From: Amulumruptor sp947039275
GTDB lineage: Bacteria; Bacteroidota; Bacteroidia; Bacteroidales; Muribaculaceae
NCBI GenBank assembly: GCA_947039275.1
Contig: CAMQYL010000015.1
Span: forward strand, 6,189 to 70,188
DNA: 64,000 nt
Direction: 5' to 3'
This document shows, one piece after another, positions 35,810-44,500 of the stretch. Numbering within the stretch: position 1 is the first letter of the stretch; every line of letters starts with the position of its first letter. A program made the position numbers and the translations under genes. The notes under the pieces were generated by a model. The model saw nothing but the letters and a program-made list of their open reading frames with translations, had not been told where the DNA came from and made no database searches.

Positions 35810-35961
35810 AGGGTGTTGCAAAACCTGTAAATTGTGGTGATTCTGCCTGTATGCTGTAGGGACATGCCATGGCATGTCTGCTGATACTCAAGTGCTTGCA
35901 GATCAGACATGCCATGGCATGTCCCTACAACATTGTACGATTTGGAGTTCTGCAACACCCT
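35810..35961. repeat. Composite REP-containing element D (152 bp)
   Basis: Outer inverted ends AGGGTGTTGCA (35810-35820) and TGCAACACCCT (35951-35961) enclose a REP-like pair with perfect 26-bp arms (35855-35880 and 35904-35929). Element E at 58900-59051 has the same total length and the same ends. No clear target duplication is seen. Confidence 0.8.
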
Positions 35962-35979
35962 CCGAATCCCTCCGCACTG

Positions 35980-38016
35980 TCACTCTTTTTTGCCGAGCTT
36001 GCGGAGGCGGCTGATTATAGAGCCCTTGTTGCGGGAAAAGATAGCCATCAGACGTTCGATAGGAGTGCCTTTGGCATGCAGTTCCTGGAGTTGGTTGTCA
36101 TCATCATTGGTCCAGGCGGTGTAAGCATTGGGATGCAGCTGCTTCTGACGGTCAATGTATGACATGACTGGCTGGGGCTTTACGTTTTCCGATGCTGCGA
36201 GGTATTCGCTGATAAACGAGGTGAAACGCTCACCGTAGGCATCGCGTTTATGTTCGCCGATACCGAATATGGAGCCGAACGCCTCTATAGTAGTCGGTTT
36301 TTCGATAGCCATCGCATGGAGCGACTTGTCGGACATGACGATGTATGCGGGCCAATTGTGAGCCTGGGCTATCTCCTGCCGCAGTTCGCGCAGACGTTCA
36401 TAGAGAATGCGGTCTTCATGCTTGCCGTCAGCCAGCGCAGATTCGGCAGTGACTCCCTTTCGACGCTCTTTGGTCTTCTTGACCTCCGCTGTCTCGCGCA
36501 CCACGGCAGCAAGCTGAGCCCTGCGGTGACCAAAGAGCACTTCCCGTCCGAGGGATGTGACCCGAAGATGACGGTCATCATCATAGGCTATCTCAATGAA
36601 TCCCATATGGAGCATCTGGAGCAGGTAGTCCTGCCAGTCGCGAAATGAGATGTCACGCCCGGCTCCGAAAGTTTTGAGCCTGTGATAGCCACGCGCCACC
36701 ACTTCCGGCGACATAGATCCACGCAGTATCTCGGCTGTGAGAGTCAGACCGATCTGCTGGTCGGCACGCATGATGGCTGACAAGGCTTTCTGCACCAGCA
36801 CAGTGCCGTCAAAATACACGGGCGGATTATGGCACACGTCACAGTTGCCACACTGGCAGTCCGACTCCTCGCCGAAATAGTTGAGGAGTATGCGACGGCG
36901 GCACACCTGCGCCTCGGCATACTCCTGCATACGGTTGAGCTTCTCGTGAGCTATTTCGCGCTGACCGCTCGTGTCGGCGAAGCTGCGGAGCGCGATAATA
37001 TCAGCCACATTGAAAAAAAGCAGAGTCTCCGACGGCAGTCCATCCCTGCCTCCGCGTCCTATCTCCTGATAGAAACTCTCTATGCTCTTGGGGAGATTGT
37101 AGTGGATGACATAGCGGACATTGCTCTTGTCGATGCCCATACCGAAAGCTATGGTAGCCACAACAACATCTATGCGGTCATTGATAAAATCTTCCTGCAC
37201 CCGGTTTCGCTCCACTATAGGGAGTCCCGCATGATATACGCCCACCGACACCCCTTTAGCGCGGAGTTTCTCGGCAAGTTTTTCTGTGATACGGCGTGAC
37301 AGACAGTAGATGATGCCGCTCTCGCGGGGATGCCTGCCGATGACCTGCATGATGGTATGGAGCTTCTCGGCTGCCGACAGACCGCGCTTGACATCAAGGC
37401 TCAGATTGGGGCGGTCAAAGGAGCTGACAAATATCCGCGGCTGACGCAGGCGGAGCTTTTCGACAATATCGGTCTTGGTAAGCTTATCGGCTGTAGCCGT
37501 CAGGGCTATGACAGGGACATCGAGGAAACGCTCATGAATCACGCCGAGCTGAGTGTACTCAGGGCGGAAATCATGTCCCCACTGCGATATGCAGTGTGCC
37601 TCGTCTATGGCAAAGAGTGACACACGCAGCGACTCGGCGAGCCAGTCAAGCTCCAGCATCAGGCGCTCAGGAGAGATGTAAAGCAATTGTAGCTGTCCGC
37701 ATCGGAGGCGCTGGCGTATCTGCCTCTCCTCATCGGCTGAGATGCCGCTGTTGAGCGTCGCAGCCTCTATGCCGTTGGCGCGCAGAGCCTCCACCTGATC
37801 CTTCATGAGCGAAATCAACGGTGACACCACCACTGCCGTCCCCTCCATCATCAGAGCCGGGATCTGATAGCAGAGCGACTTGCCACCACCCGTGGGCATC
37901 AGCACCAGCGCGTCGCTGCCCGAGGTGACCGCCTCTATGATTTCCCTCTGCATCGGGCGGAACTCGTCGTAGCCGAAATTAGACTTCAATATCTGTAGAG
38001 CCTTTTCCATTGCCAT
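35980..38016 (-). CDS. recQ: ATP-dependent DNA helicase RecQ
   Basis: The 678-residue 3'-5' helicase has motif I MPTGGGKSLCYQ, motif II with DEAHCISQWGHDFRPEY, motif VI QEIGRGGRDG, the RecQ zinc site (CRRRILLNYFGEESDCQCGNCDVC gives four Cys), and a C-terminal HRDC domain (ERLRELRQEIAQAHNWPAYIV...). It acts in recombination and fork repair. The start at 38016 (MAMEKALQIL) follows a -7 TAGATTTG on the minus strand at 38044-38037; the longer in-frame ATG at 38049 lies upstream of that element. The stop is close to composite element D. Confidence 0.96.
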   Translation of the reverse strand: MAMEKALQILKSNFGYDEFRPMQREIIEAVTSGSDALVLMPTGGGKSLCYQIPALMMEGTAVVVSPLISLMKDQVEALRANGIEAATLNSGISADEERQIRQRLRCGQLQLLYISPERLMLELDWLAESLRVSLFAIDEAHCISQWGHDFRPEYTQLGVIHERFLDVPVIALTATADKLTKTDIVEKLRLRQPRIFVSSFDRPNLSLDVKRGLSAAEKLHTIMQVIGRHPRESGIIYCLSRRITEKLAEKLRAKGVSVGVYHAGLPIVERNRVQEDFINDRIDVVVATIAFGMGIDKSNVRYVIHYNLPKSIESFYQEIGRGGRDGLPSETLLFFNVADIIALRSFADTSGQREIAHEKLNRMQEYAEAQVCRRRILLNYFGEESDCQCGNCDVCHNPPVYFDGTVLVQKALSAIMRADQQIGLTLTAEILRGSMSPEVVARGYHRLKTFGAGRDISFRDWQDYLLQMLHMGFIEIAYDDDRHLRVTSLGREVLFGHRRAQLAAVVRETAEVKKTKERRKGVTAESALADGKHEDRILYERLRELRQEIAQAHNWPAYIVMSDKSLHAMAIEKPTTIEAFGSIFGIGEHKRDAYGERFTSFISEYLAASENVKPQPVMSYIDRQKQLHPNAYTAWTNDDDNQLQELHAKGTPIERLMAIFSRNKGSIISRLRKLGKKE

Positions 38017-38036
38017 ATCTGTAACTTTCAAGTATG

Positions 38037-38044
38037 CAAATCTA
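38037..38044 (-). promoter_or_regulatory. -7 promoter element (TAGATTTG) of recQ
   Basis: A perfect -7 motif on the minus strand lies 20 bases upstream of the chosen recQ start. Confidence 0.5.
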
Positions 38045-38126
38045 CGCATTACTTGTGATAATCCGTGACTATATGCGCCATAAATCGCGTAGATTCATAT
38101 GACAAACCTTTCACATAACACACGAT

Positions 38127-39341
38127 ATGGCATCAATAAAACTAAAATTCCGCCCCTCCCTCATCACGGATAAGGAAGGTACCCTCTATTATCAGATCAT
38201 CCATGAGCGCAAAGTAAGACAGCTCACAAGCGGCTACACCATCGCCTCCGACCAATGGGATAGCCGCCGCTCGACTATAATCTACAGCCGACAGCCAGAA
38301 CGCCACTCTGACATCCTAACTCTCCGCGAAAGAATCAGAAGCGACATGGAGCGCATAGCCAGGATAGTCAGGAATCTTGACGGCAAGAGGCTTACCTACA
38401 GCGCAGACGATGTGATAGACGAATTCAACCGATACAATCGCGACGGCTCGCTGCGCGTGGTCATGTGCCGCATGATTGACGAGCTGAAGCGACGCGGACA
38501 GATGCGCACCGCCGAGACCTACCGCGCCGCCTTCAACAGTTTCAGCCGCTTCCTGAACCGCAACGGCAGCGATGACATGATGCTCGATGCCATCACTTCC
38601 CAGACCATGCTCTCCTATGAGGCATATCTGAAAGCCCGCGGCAACATGCCCAACACCACATCATTCTACATGCGCATCCTCCGCGCCGTTTACAACCATG
38701 CCGTGGAAAGCGAAATCATCGAAGACCTGCATCCGTTCCGCAAAGTATTCACCGGGGCTGACAAGACCGTGAAACGCGCCCTGCCGCTTGCCCAGTTGAA
38801 GAAGATACGCAATCTCGACCTCTCGCAGTCGCCCCGTGACGCCCTGGCACGCGACATGTTCATGATGAGTTTTTATCTGCGCGGCATGAGCTTCATCGAC
38901 ATGGCATTTCTGCGCAAGAGCGACCTCTCTGGCGGCTACATCACATATCGCCGACGCAAGACCGGGCAGCAGCTACGCATACGCTGGACCGCCGAGATGC
39001 AGGAAATCCTTGACCGTCACCGCCCCAATCCGACCCGCTATCTATTGCCTATAATCATGCGTGAAGACATCAACCAGCGCAACGCCTACCGCAACGCCTC
39101 AGAGCGCATCAACCGCAGCCTCAGAAAAATAGCCCCGCTCGCAGGTATCCAGATTCCCCTCACCCTCTACTGCGCACGCCACAGCTGGGCATCAGCAGCG
39201 CAGACCAAAGGCATCCCCCTGAGCGTCATCAGCGAAGGTATGGGACATGATTCCGAAGCCACCACCCGCATCTACCTCGCCTCCATTGACACCGCCTCAG
39301 CCGTAGACCGCGCCAACGCCCTCATCCTCCGCTCCCTCTGA
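38127..39341 (+). CDS. Tyrosine recombinase (Bacteroidetes integrase/invertase type)
   Basis: The 404-residue protein has an N-terminal arm domain (IKLKFRPSLITDKEGTLYYQIIHERKVRQL), a SAM-like core-binding domain (about 105-200) and a catalytic domain. The first catalytic Arg lies in FYLRGMSFIDMAFL, the RH pair in YCARHSWASAA, and GHDSEATTRIYLASID carries the late His/Tyr nucleophile segment. The same subfamily includes recombinases that flip promoters in Bacteroides. The gene ends 16 bases before a perfect 21-bp inverted repeat bounding a 161-bp segment with promoters, and no integrated element or tRNA target is visible. Local promoter inversion is therefore a better reading than integration. 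Confidence 0.9.
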   Translation: MASIKLKFRPSLITDKEGTLYYQIIHERKVRQLTSGYTIASDQWDSRRSTIIYSRQPERHSDILTLRERIRSDMERIARIVRNLDGKRLTYSADDVIDEFNRYNRDGSLRVVMCRMIDELKRRGQMRTAETYRAAFNSFSRFLNRNGSDDMMLDAITSQTMLSYEAYLKARGNMPNTTSFYMRILRAVYNHAVESEIIEDLHPFRKVFTGADKTVKRALPLAQLKKIRNLDLSQSPRDALARDMFMMSFYLRGMSFIDMAFLRKSDLSGGYITYRRRKTGQQLRIRWTAEMQEILDRHRPNPTRYLLPIIMREDINQRNAYRNASERINRSLRKIAPLAGIQIPLTLYCARHSWASAAQTKGIPLSVISEGMGHDSEATTRIYLASIDTASAVDRANALILRSL

Positions 39342-39386
39342 CCCGCAAAAGTAACAAATCGCCTGGCAAGAGATACGTTCCGCTCA

Positions 39387-39416
39387 CAAATCTAAGCATA
39401 ATCACCGATATTTCAA
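39387..39416 (-). promoter_or_regulatory. Invertible promoter 2 (TTG-19-TAGATTTG)
   Basis: On the minus strand a -33 TTG (39416-39414) and a perfect -7 TAGATTTG (39394-39387) are 19 bases apart. Transcription would start at or just inside the left inverted repeat, and would face the operon after inversion. Confidence 0.65.
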
Positions 39417-39436
39417 TGGATTTGTTAATATTCTTT

Positions 39437-39467
39437 CAAAATTATTTTCCAAACATCACGCAACAAA
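39437..39467 (-). promoter_or_regulatory. Invertible promoter 1 (TTTG-19-TAATTTTG)
   Basis: On the minus strand a -33 TTTG (39467-39464) and a perfect -7 TAATTTTG (39444-39437) are 19 bases apart, one of the best matches to the Bacteroidetes consensus in the window. In this orientation it points toward the 3' end of the recombinase gene. Confidence 0.72.
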
Positions 39468-39586
39468 TCCATCCAATGTTTAGCATCACCGCATCATCAA
39501 AAATCCCAACCATCTGGCATCCACCGTCTTAACCCCTCTACGTATCTCTTGCCAGGCGATACCCCAAAAACCGACATCATCACACG

Positions 39587-40174
39587 ATGCAAAACATAGA
39601 CGATTACACCGATCAGGAGATAGTCTCGGCTATCCTCAACAGGGACACCAACATCACGAAGGAGTTCCTGTATCGCAAGTGCTATCCCCTGTTCAAAGCT
39701 ATCTATGACAGATATTACACCGACTGCAACGACTGTTTTGAATTCATCAACGAAATCTATGTCTACATCATGTACCCGCATCGCGACACCCATGTTTCCA
39801 AACTCGCAAACTTCGGGTTCAGATGCACCCTGACGATGTGGCTCAAGATAGTCGCTGAAAATTTCTGCCATCAGCTATACACGCGCAAAATCGAGCTGAC
39901 CGAACAAAAAGAGACCGCTGGTGATAGAAACCTGCCCGACGACGACTCTTTAGAGTCAGCGACAAGAAATCTCGACATGCACGATCTCGCCAACATACTC
40001 GCATCGATGCCCAATGAGCGTTACCGCAAGCTCATTGAGCACCGCTACGTCGACGAAAAAACCAACGAAGAGACCGCATCCCTGCTCGGGCTGAGCATGC
40101 CCAACTATTACAACGTGCACCGCCGCGCCAAATCCCAATTCTGCACCGAGCTGAGAAAGGAGGGACTGCTATGA
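39587..40174 (+). CDS. Sigma-70-family (ECF-like) RNA polymerase sigma factor
   Basis: The 195-residue protein has a region-2-like N-terminal half (EFLYRKCYPLFKAIYDRYYTDCNDCFEFINEIYVYI) and a region-4-like C-terminal half (LANILASMPNERYRKLIEHRYVDEKTNEETASLLGLSMPNYYNVHRRAKSQF, a typical HTH). It is the first gene after the invertible segment. The next gene overlaps its stop by four bases (ATGA), so that neighbour may be a partner or anti-sigma-like protein. The role inferred is transcription of this operon or a linked regulon once switched on. Confidence 0.82.
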   Translation: MQNIDDYTDQEIVSAILNRDTNITKEFLYRKCYPLFKAIYDRYYTDCNDCFEFINEIYVYIMYPHRDTHVSKLANFGFRCTLTMWLKIVAENFCHQLYTRKIELTEQKETAGDRNLPDDDSLESATRNLDMHDLANILASMPNERYRKLIEHRYVDEKTNEETASLLGLSMPNYYNVHRRAKSQFCTELRKEGLL

Positions 40175-40572
40175 TCCCCGACCATCTGCTCAAAAAAATC
40201 AACAGCCTCGCCGACCTCCCCCTCTCCGAAGAACTCCTCGGCACCTATCTCGAAGGTAACCTGCGAGGCAGTGAACTGCGTGAAGTACAATCTATGATTG
40301 GATATAATTCCGCGCTGTATGACATCTGCAACATAGAAAATACATTAGAATCCTTAACAGATTCGTTTATCGGCACAGACTTATCTACGACCTTTGAGTT
40401 AGATGGATACAATGCACTTATTGATCCAGTGTTTGACCAATTAGAACTGCCTGTCATCAATCTGCCAGAGACGGAAGTAGCGGTAGACATAGATTCATCA
40501 TATGACACCCTTTGTCATGACGATAATAGCATCTATGACACAAATAATATCAACCATCTATTAGATAATTGA
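40171..40572 (+). CDS. Small acidic protein of unknown function, possible sigma partner
   Basis: The 133-residue protein starts within the sigma-gene stop codon. Its first 50 residues (LPLSEELLGTYLEGNLRGSELREVQSMI) resemble the leading segment found in Bacteroidetes proteins that sit next to ECF-like sigma factors. The rest is acidic and Asp/Leu-rich (VDIDSSYDTLCHDDNSIYDTNNINHLLDN), probably partly disordered. There is no transmembrane segment and no zinc site. Base composition shifts toward A+T in this gene and stays low until about 46650. Confidence 0.6.
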   Translation: MIPDHLLKKINSLADLPLSEELLGTYLEGNLRGSELREVQSMIGYNSALYDICNIENTLESLTDSFIGTDLSTTFELDGYNALIDPVFDQLELPVINLPETEVAVDIDSSYDTLCHDDNSIYDTNNINHLLDN

Positions 40573-40577
40573 TTGCC

Positions 40578-41573
40578 ATGTCTGGACTTTCTACCATCTT
40601 AGAAACACTACAAGGTACGGGATGCTCTCCGTTCTTCATCACGAGTGCTATGCAGTCTGCCTATTTCGGCAACAAAGCCCGCAAGCATCAAGCGGAACTG
40701 ATGGAAGCAAATATTGAGTTCAAGGAGCGAATGCAGGAACTTAAGAACCAGTATCAACGTCAACGCATTGACGAACAGGCAAGCTTTCGCAGAGAAAGCT
40801 ATGAACTGGGGCGTCAATTTCTAATCCGCCAGACAATCATACAGAATCAGTCACGCAGAAAACAGATAGAATTCCGGGATTTCCTAAATCATAACTACTG
40901 GCCACTAGAAACGGATGTGTACACCGTATTGGATATGCAGAAGGACATATTGGAACATAAGACCATCGTCCCTCTCAATGTCATCGTTGCCAAAACAGAG
41001 CTGACCTCCGATCGCAAGAATATCTACCGCTATGAACAATTCTACGAGGAACTAACCGACAGTCTACGCCCCCTCCTCGGGAGTATAACTATCGAGAAAA
41101 AACCTTGGAAAAACCTGGTACAGAGTCGTATCGGCGAGGCAATGAATGTCAATTTCATAATGAGTGGCATCCCTACCCTGATTGTATTCCCCTATCATAT
41201 GGGTGATACCATAGGCATTGAAACTGCATATTGGTCATTTGGACGTGGGCTCCAATCAATGTCACATCGCAAACTGCTTAAAATCCACAATATCAGCCAA
41301 GACGCAATCTCTGTTACAGTTCTTAATGCTGTAAAAGCCACCATAGGCATGACCCGGGATGCATATATGCTTGCCGAATACCATCTGCCTGTGACATACC
41401 CCGACATCGCCGAGACTGAAGTGATAGACGATCCCGCACTCCGCCAAGCCTTGTCTGACCATTACACCGAAATGGGCAAATTAATCGCTACTGAAGAATT
41501 CAGTCAGTTATGTCTACCCGACGAACTTACTGCTATGCGCCAATCCCTGAAGTCTAACCTATTAAAAAACTGA
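40578..41573 (+). CDS. Uncharacterised partner protein related to the N-terminus of the dynamin-like protein
   Basis: From the ATG at 40578 (a TTG at 40569 is the only upstream alternative) the protein is 331 residues. It has a basic, helical N-terminal part (about 25-95: AELMEANIEFKERMQELKNQYQRQRIDEQASF), then a domain with NYWPLE, IVPLNVIVAKTEL, SGIPTLIVFPYHMG and AYWSFGRGL. The same blocks recur in the first half of the next gene product (NWPLMVP, IPLNCILASS, VPTLVISP, YWWGLSV). The two are thus paralogous modules and may associate with each other. No known domain is recognised. Confidence 0.65.
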   Translation: MSGLSTILETLQGTGCSPFFITSAMQSAYFGNKARKHQAELMEANIEFKERMQELKNQYQRQRIDEQASFRRESYELGRQFLIRQTIIQNQSRRKQIEFRDFLNHNYWPLETDVYTVLDMQKDILEHKTIVPLNVIVAKTELTSDRKNIYRYEQFYEELTDSLRPLLGSITIEKKPWKNLVQSRIGEAMNVNFIMSGIPTLIVFPYHMGDTIGIETAYWSFGRGLQSMSHRKLLKIHNISQDAISVTVLNAVKATIGMTRDAYMLAEYHLPVTYPDIAETEVIDDPALRQALSDHYTEMGKLIATEEFSQLCLPDELTAMRQSLKSNLLKN

Positions 41574-41580
41574 CCGAACT

Positions 41581-44500
41581 ATGCCATTACCATTACTTCC
41601 TTTTTTATCTACGTTGGCAATCCAAGTCGGATCAGCTTGGTACAACAATCGCAAGAACAAGGCGCATAGCGCAGAAATGGCTCGCAAACAGCAGGCTTAT
41701 GAGGAAAAAGTCACGCGGGAAGGAATTGAGAACGCCCGTGCCGAATTTGCCGAGATGTGTGCTCTCCAGCGGGAGCTTGACCGTGAGATGCAACACGACC
41801 GTCTGAAGCTTATCAAAGACAGCCATCACGAAAGCATCACTCTTGAAGCCTATGCCGAATCGCTCAGAAACTGGCCTCTGATGGTGCCTCCATACGTCAT
41901 CAAAAATGAAAGTATCCTTAGTCTTGAAGCCGAAACTGATCAGGCAATCCCGTTAAACTGCATACTTGCATCGTCATCAGACGGAAACTTCAATAATGCC
42001 ATATATTTCAGATTGGAAGAGAATCTCGCCGACTTCTGCTCCAGGTACTGGAACGTATCAGCAGTTAAATCCATACGTTTCCTCCAGGAAACATGGCGTG
42101 ACACATATTCCGATGCCGACTCGAAGCGTAAGAATCTCTACGTTCATCTCAAGCATGTCCCTACCCTTGTCATATCACCTATTATAAAGAACGACAAACT
42201 ATTGTTCCGCTTCTACTGGTGGGGCTTGTCTGTCAATCCCACCGAAGCACATGTGGACGAAGTCAACGAATTAGACCCCGAACTGACCATTCCTATAACA
42301 AGAAACCAGAAGTACACTCAAGAAGAAATAGCTCAAATCCTCGATGAATGCACCCCAAAACTGGAAGCATTCATCAGTTACTTCGCCGACCTCTACTACT
42401 GGAACTTCTACAAAGAGTCCCCCACTCTCCCTTCACTGATTTCCTCAACGCATGAACTGAGGACACTGCGAAATACATTTGCAGCAGAGGGATTTAGAAA
42501 TGGCTTATTGAGAGGCTTCGAAGAGTCCAGTAATGCCGATTTAATTTCTACCTTAACTTGCTATAAATCAATACTGGCACTCAATCACACAATAACACCA
42601 AAAGAGAAGCAAACTTTATTACAAAAGATTGCATCAATATTGCATTTGAGCATTGATAGAGATGACTTCGACATCAGCAGCCTGATATATAAGCATAACA
42701 TCTGTCAGGTGTTATCAGCTGAAGAAACAAAACTTTTAAACGAGATAATTACCGACATCGATAATCTTTCAACAAACACATCGCATACAATGACATCAAA
42801 CAATCTTCCCACCGCTAACTCTTCAAAAAACATGACAGCCAAAGAATACTCAATATATCGAGACGAGTTGCTGACACTAATCAACGACATCAAGAAAATC
42901 TCTTATCTCCCGAAAGCGCAAGAAGCCGCATTCAACGACACCGAGAGGAAAATCCAAGAAGACCAATTCTCAGTAGCGCTCATAGGAGAATTCCAGGGTG
43001 GAAAATCAACGACATTTGATGCCCTATGCGGAGGTCGTGAAATTTCGCCAAGAGGCAACAACATCAAAACCTCAGCATGTAAAATCACGGCTACTAATAT
43101 AGCCGGGGATGGCGAAGAATGTGCTTTCGTCACATGGAAATCCGATGCTGAGTTAGTGCAGACTATGAGTCCTCTTTTAGAAGCGTTTTGCACTCCGGAA
43201 GATTTTGGATATGAAGCCGGACCAGGGAAGGTATTTTCTTACAGCGATCAGATAAAATTCACAAATCCGCGTCATATCAAAGTTTTAAAAGAAGCAATCG
43301 AATCCGCCAAAGATGCGACCACTGATAGCATTAGCGACATACTGCCCATCGCACAGTTCATAGTGGAGTTCTATGACAGCACAAAGGAGATACGGAAACA
43401 AACAAAATTCACAATTCAAGAAGCCTATCCCCTGATGACTTTCCCATCAAAAATGATGGAACGACATAATGCTTCAGACAAGCAGGTGTCGGATTTCAGC
43501 CCTTCAGAGGCGGCGTTTGCCTTCGTGCAGACGGTCAATTGCCGCATCCATTCCAAGCAACTTGAATCGTTAGGTTGTACGTTTATAGACTGTCCAGGAC
43601 TTTTTGCAAGTGAATATGACACATCTATTGCAATGAGCACCATCAACACATCTGATGCTGTACTATATCTGTGCGGTGGAGACAAAGCCATGGGACAAGA
43701 AGACAAAAGAGCAATCCGTAAGATCTGGGATAATGGGTTAATCGGAAATCCAGATTTCACAGGTGAAAATATATTTTTCGCCATCAACCAACGAAAATCT
43801 CAAAATGAGACATCGTTCATCGCTAATGATTTGTCTCAGATAAACGAGATAGGATTTCCCAAAGAGACGCTTCCGTTATACAACGCCTATCTGTACTATT
43901 ATGCACAGTTCGGCATCAGTTATGTCAACGGCACTCTTGATTCCTATACCTTAGATCGCTTTTTGCACTCTTCTGCTAAAGCATACGGCAGTATAGAAGA
44001 AAAATGGGTAATAGAAGTGAACAGAGCCTTAATCCGTCTTGAACTTGACGAAGATGTCTCTATCAAAGACCTAACCATCGATTCTGCTACAGCACTACTC
44101 AAACTTTCTCAAAGTGAGACTTTGTTTGATCCCATCAATGACTATATCGTCAAGAACCGTGCACATGCCATACTCGTTGAAAATGGTGCGCTGAAAATCC
44201 AAGAGGGACTGCAGACTATTCAAAATACTCTGCGAGTCATGGAAGACAGTGCGCGTAAGAGTGTGGCTGAGAGAGCCGAGGAGGCTAAAAAAGCCCGACA
44301 GGAACTGGATAAGTTCTGCGACCATGTTGATGAACTAATCAGATCAGCTTTCACAGAGAAACTAAAAAAAGAATATACCGCCAAAGTGTATGAGAGGTAT
44401 TTCGCAGACGCAACGATGATAGAGACAGTCGCGTTTGAGGCTACAAAATCTCTGCTAACGCTCAGCAAAAAAAGGAGTACCAAATGGTTAGCCATCAAAA

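Larger units (their letters stand above)
35665..35979. other. Intergenic region with a hairpin and composite element
   Basis: It holds a strong hairpin of 17 bases (GCGCCCCTTGCGGGCGC, 35779-35795) followed by a 30-base segment that recurs at the right end of the window. The 152-bp composite element D comes next. No gene is apparent. Confidence 0.7.
39358..39560. repeat. Invertible promoter segment bounded by perfect 21-bp inverted repeats
   Basis: The left repeat (39358-39378, beginning ATCGCCTGGCAAGAGATACG) and right repeat (39540-39560) are exact inverted copies flanking 161 bp. Inside, the minus strand carries two promoters and the plus strand has no perfect TAnnTTTG. The segment lies between a tyrosine recombinase and a sigma-like gene that starts 26 bases after the right repeat. 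This is the arrangement of Bacteroidetes phase-variable promoters, here read in the apparent OFF orientation. Confidence 0.87.

Noticed and set aside
38127..39341. Integrase of an integrated mobile element
   Set aside because: There is no tRNA, target duplication, conjugation or phage gene set nearby. The adjacent inverted repeats with promoters fit local inversion.
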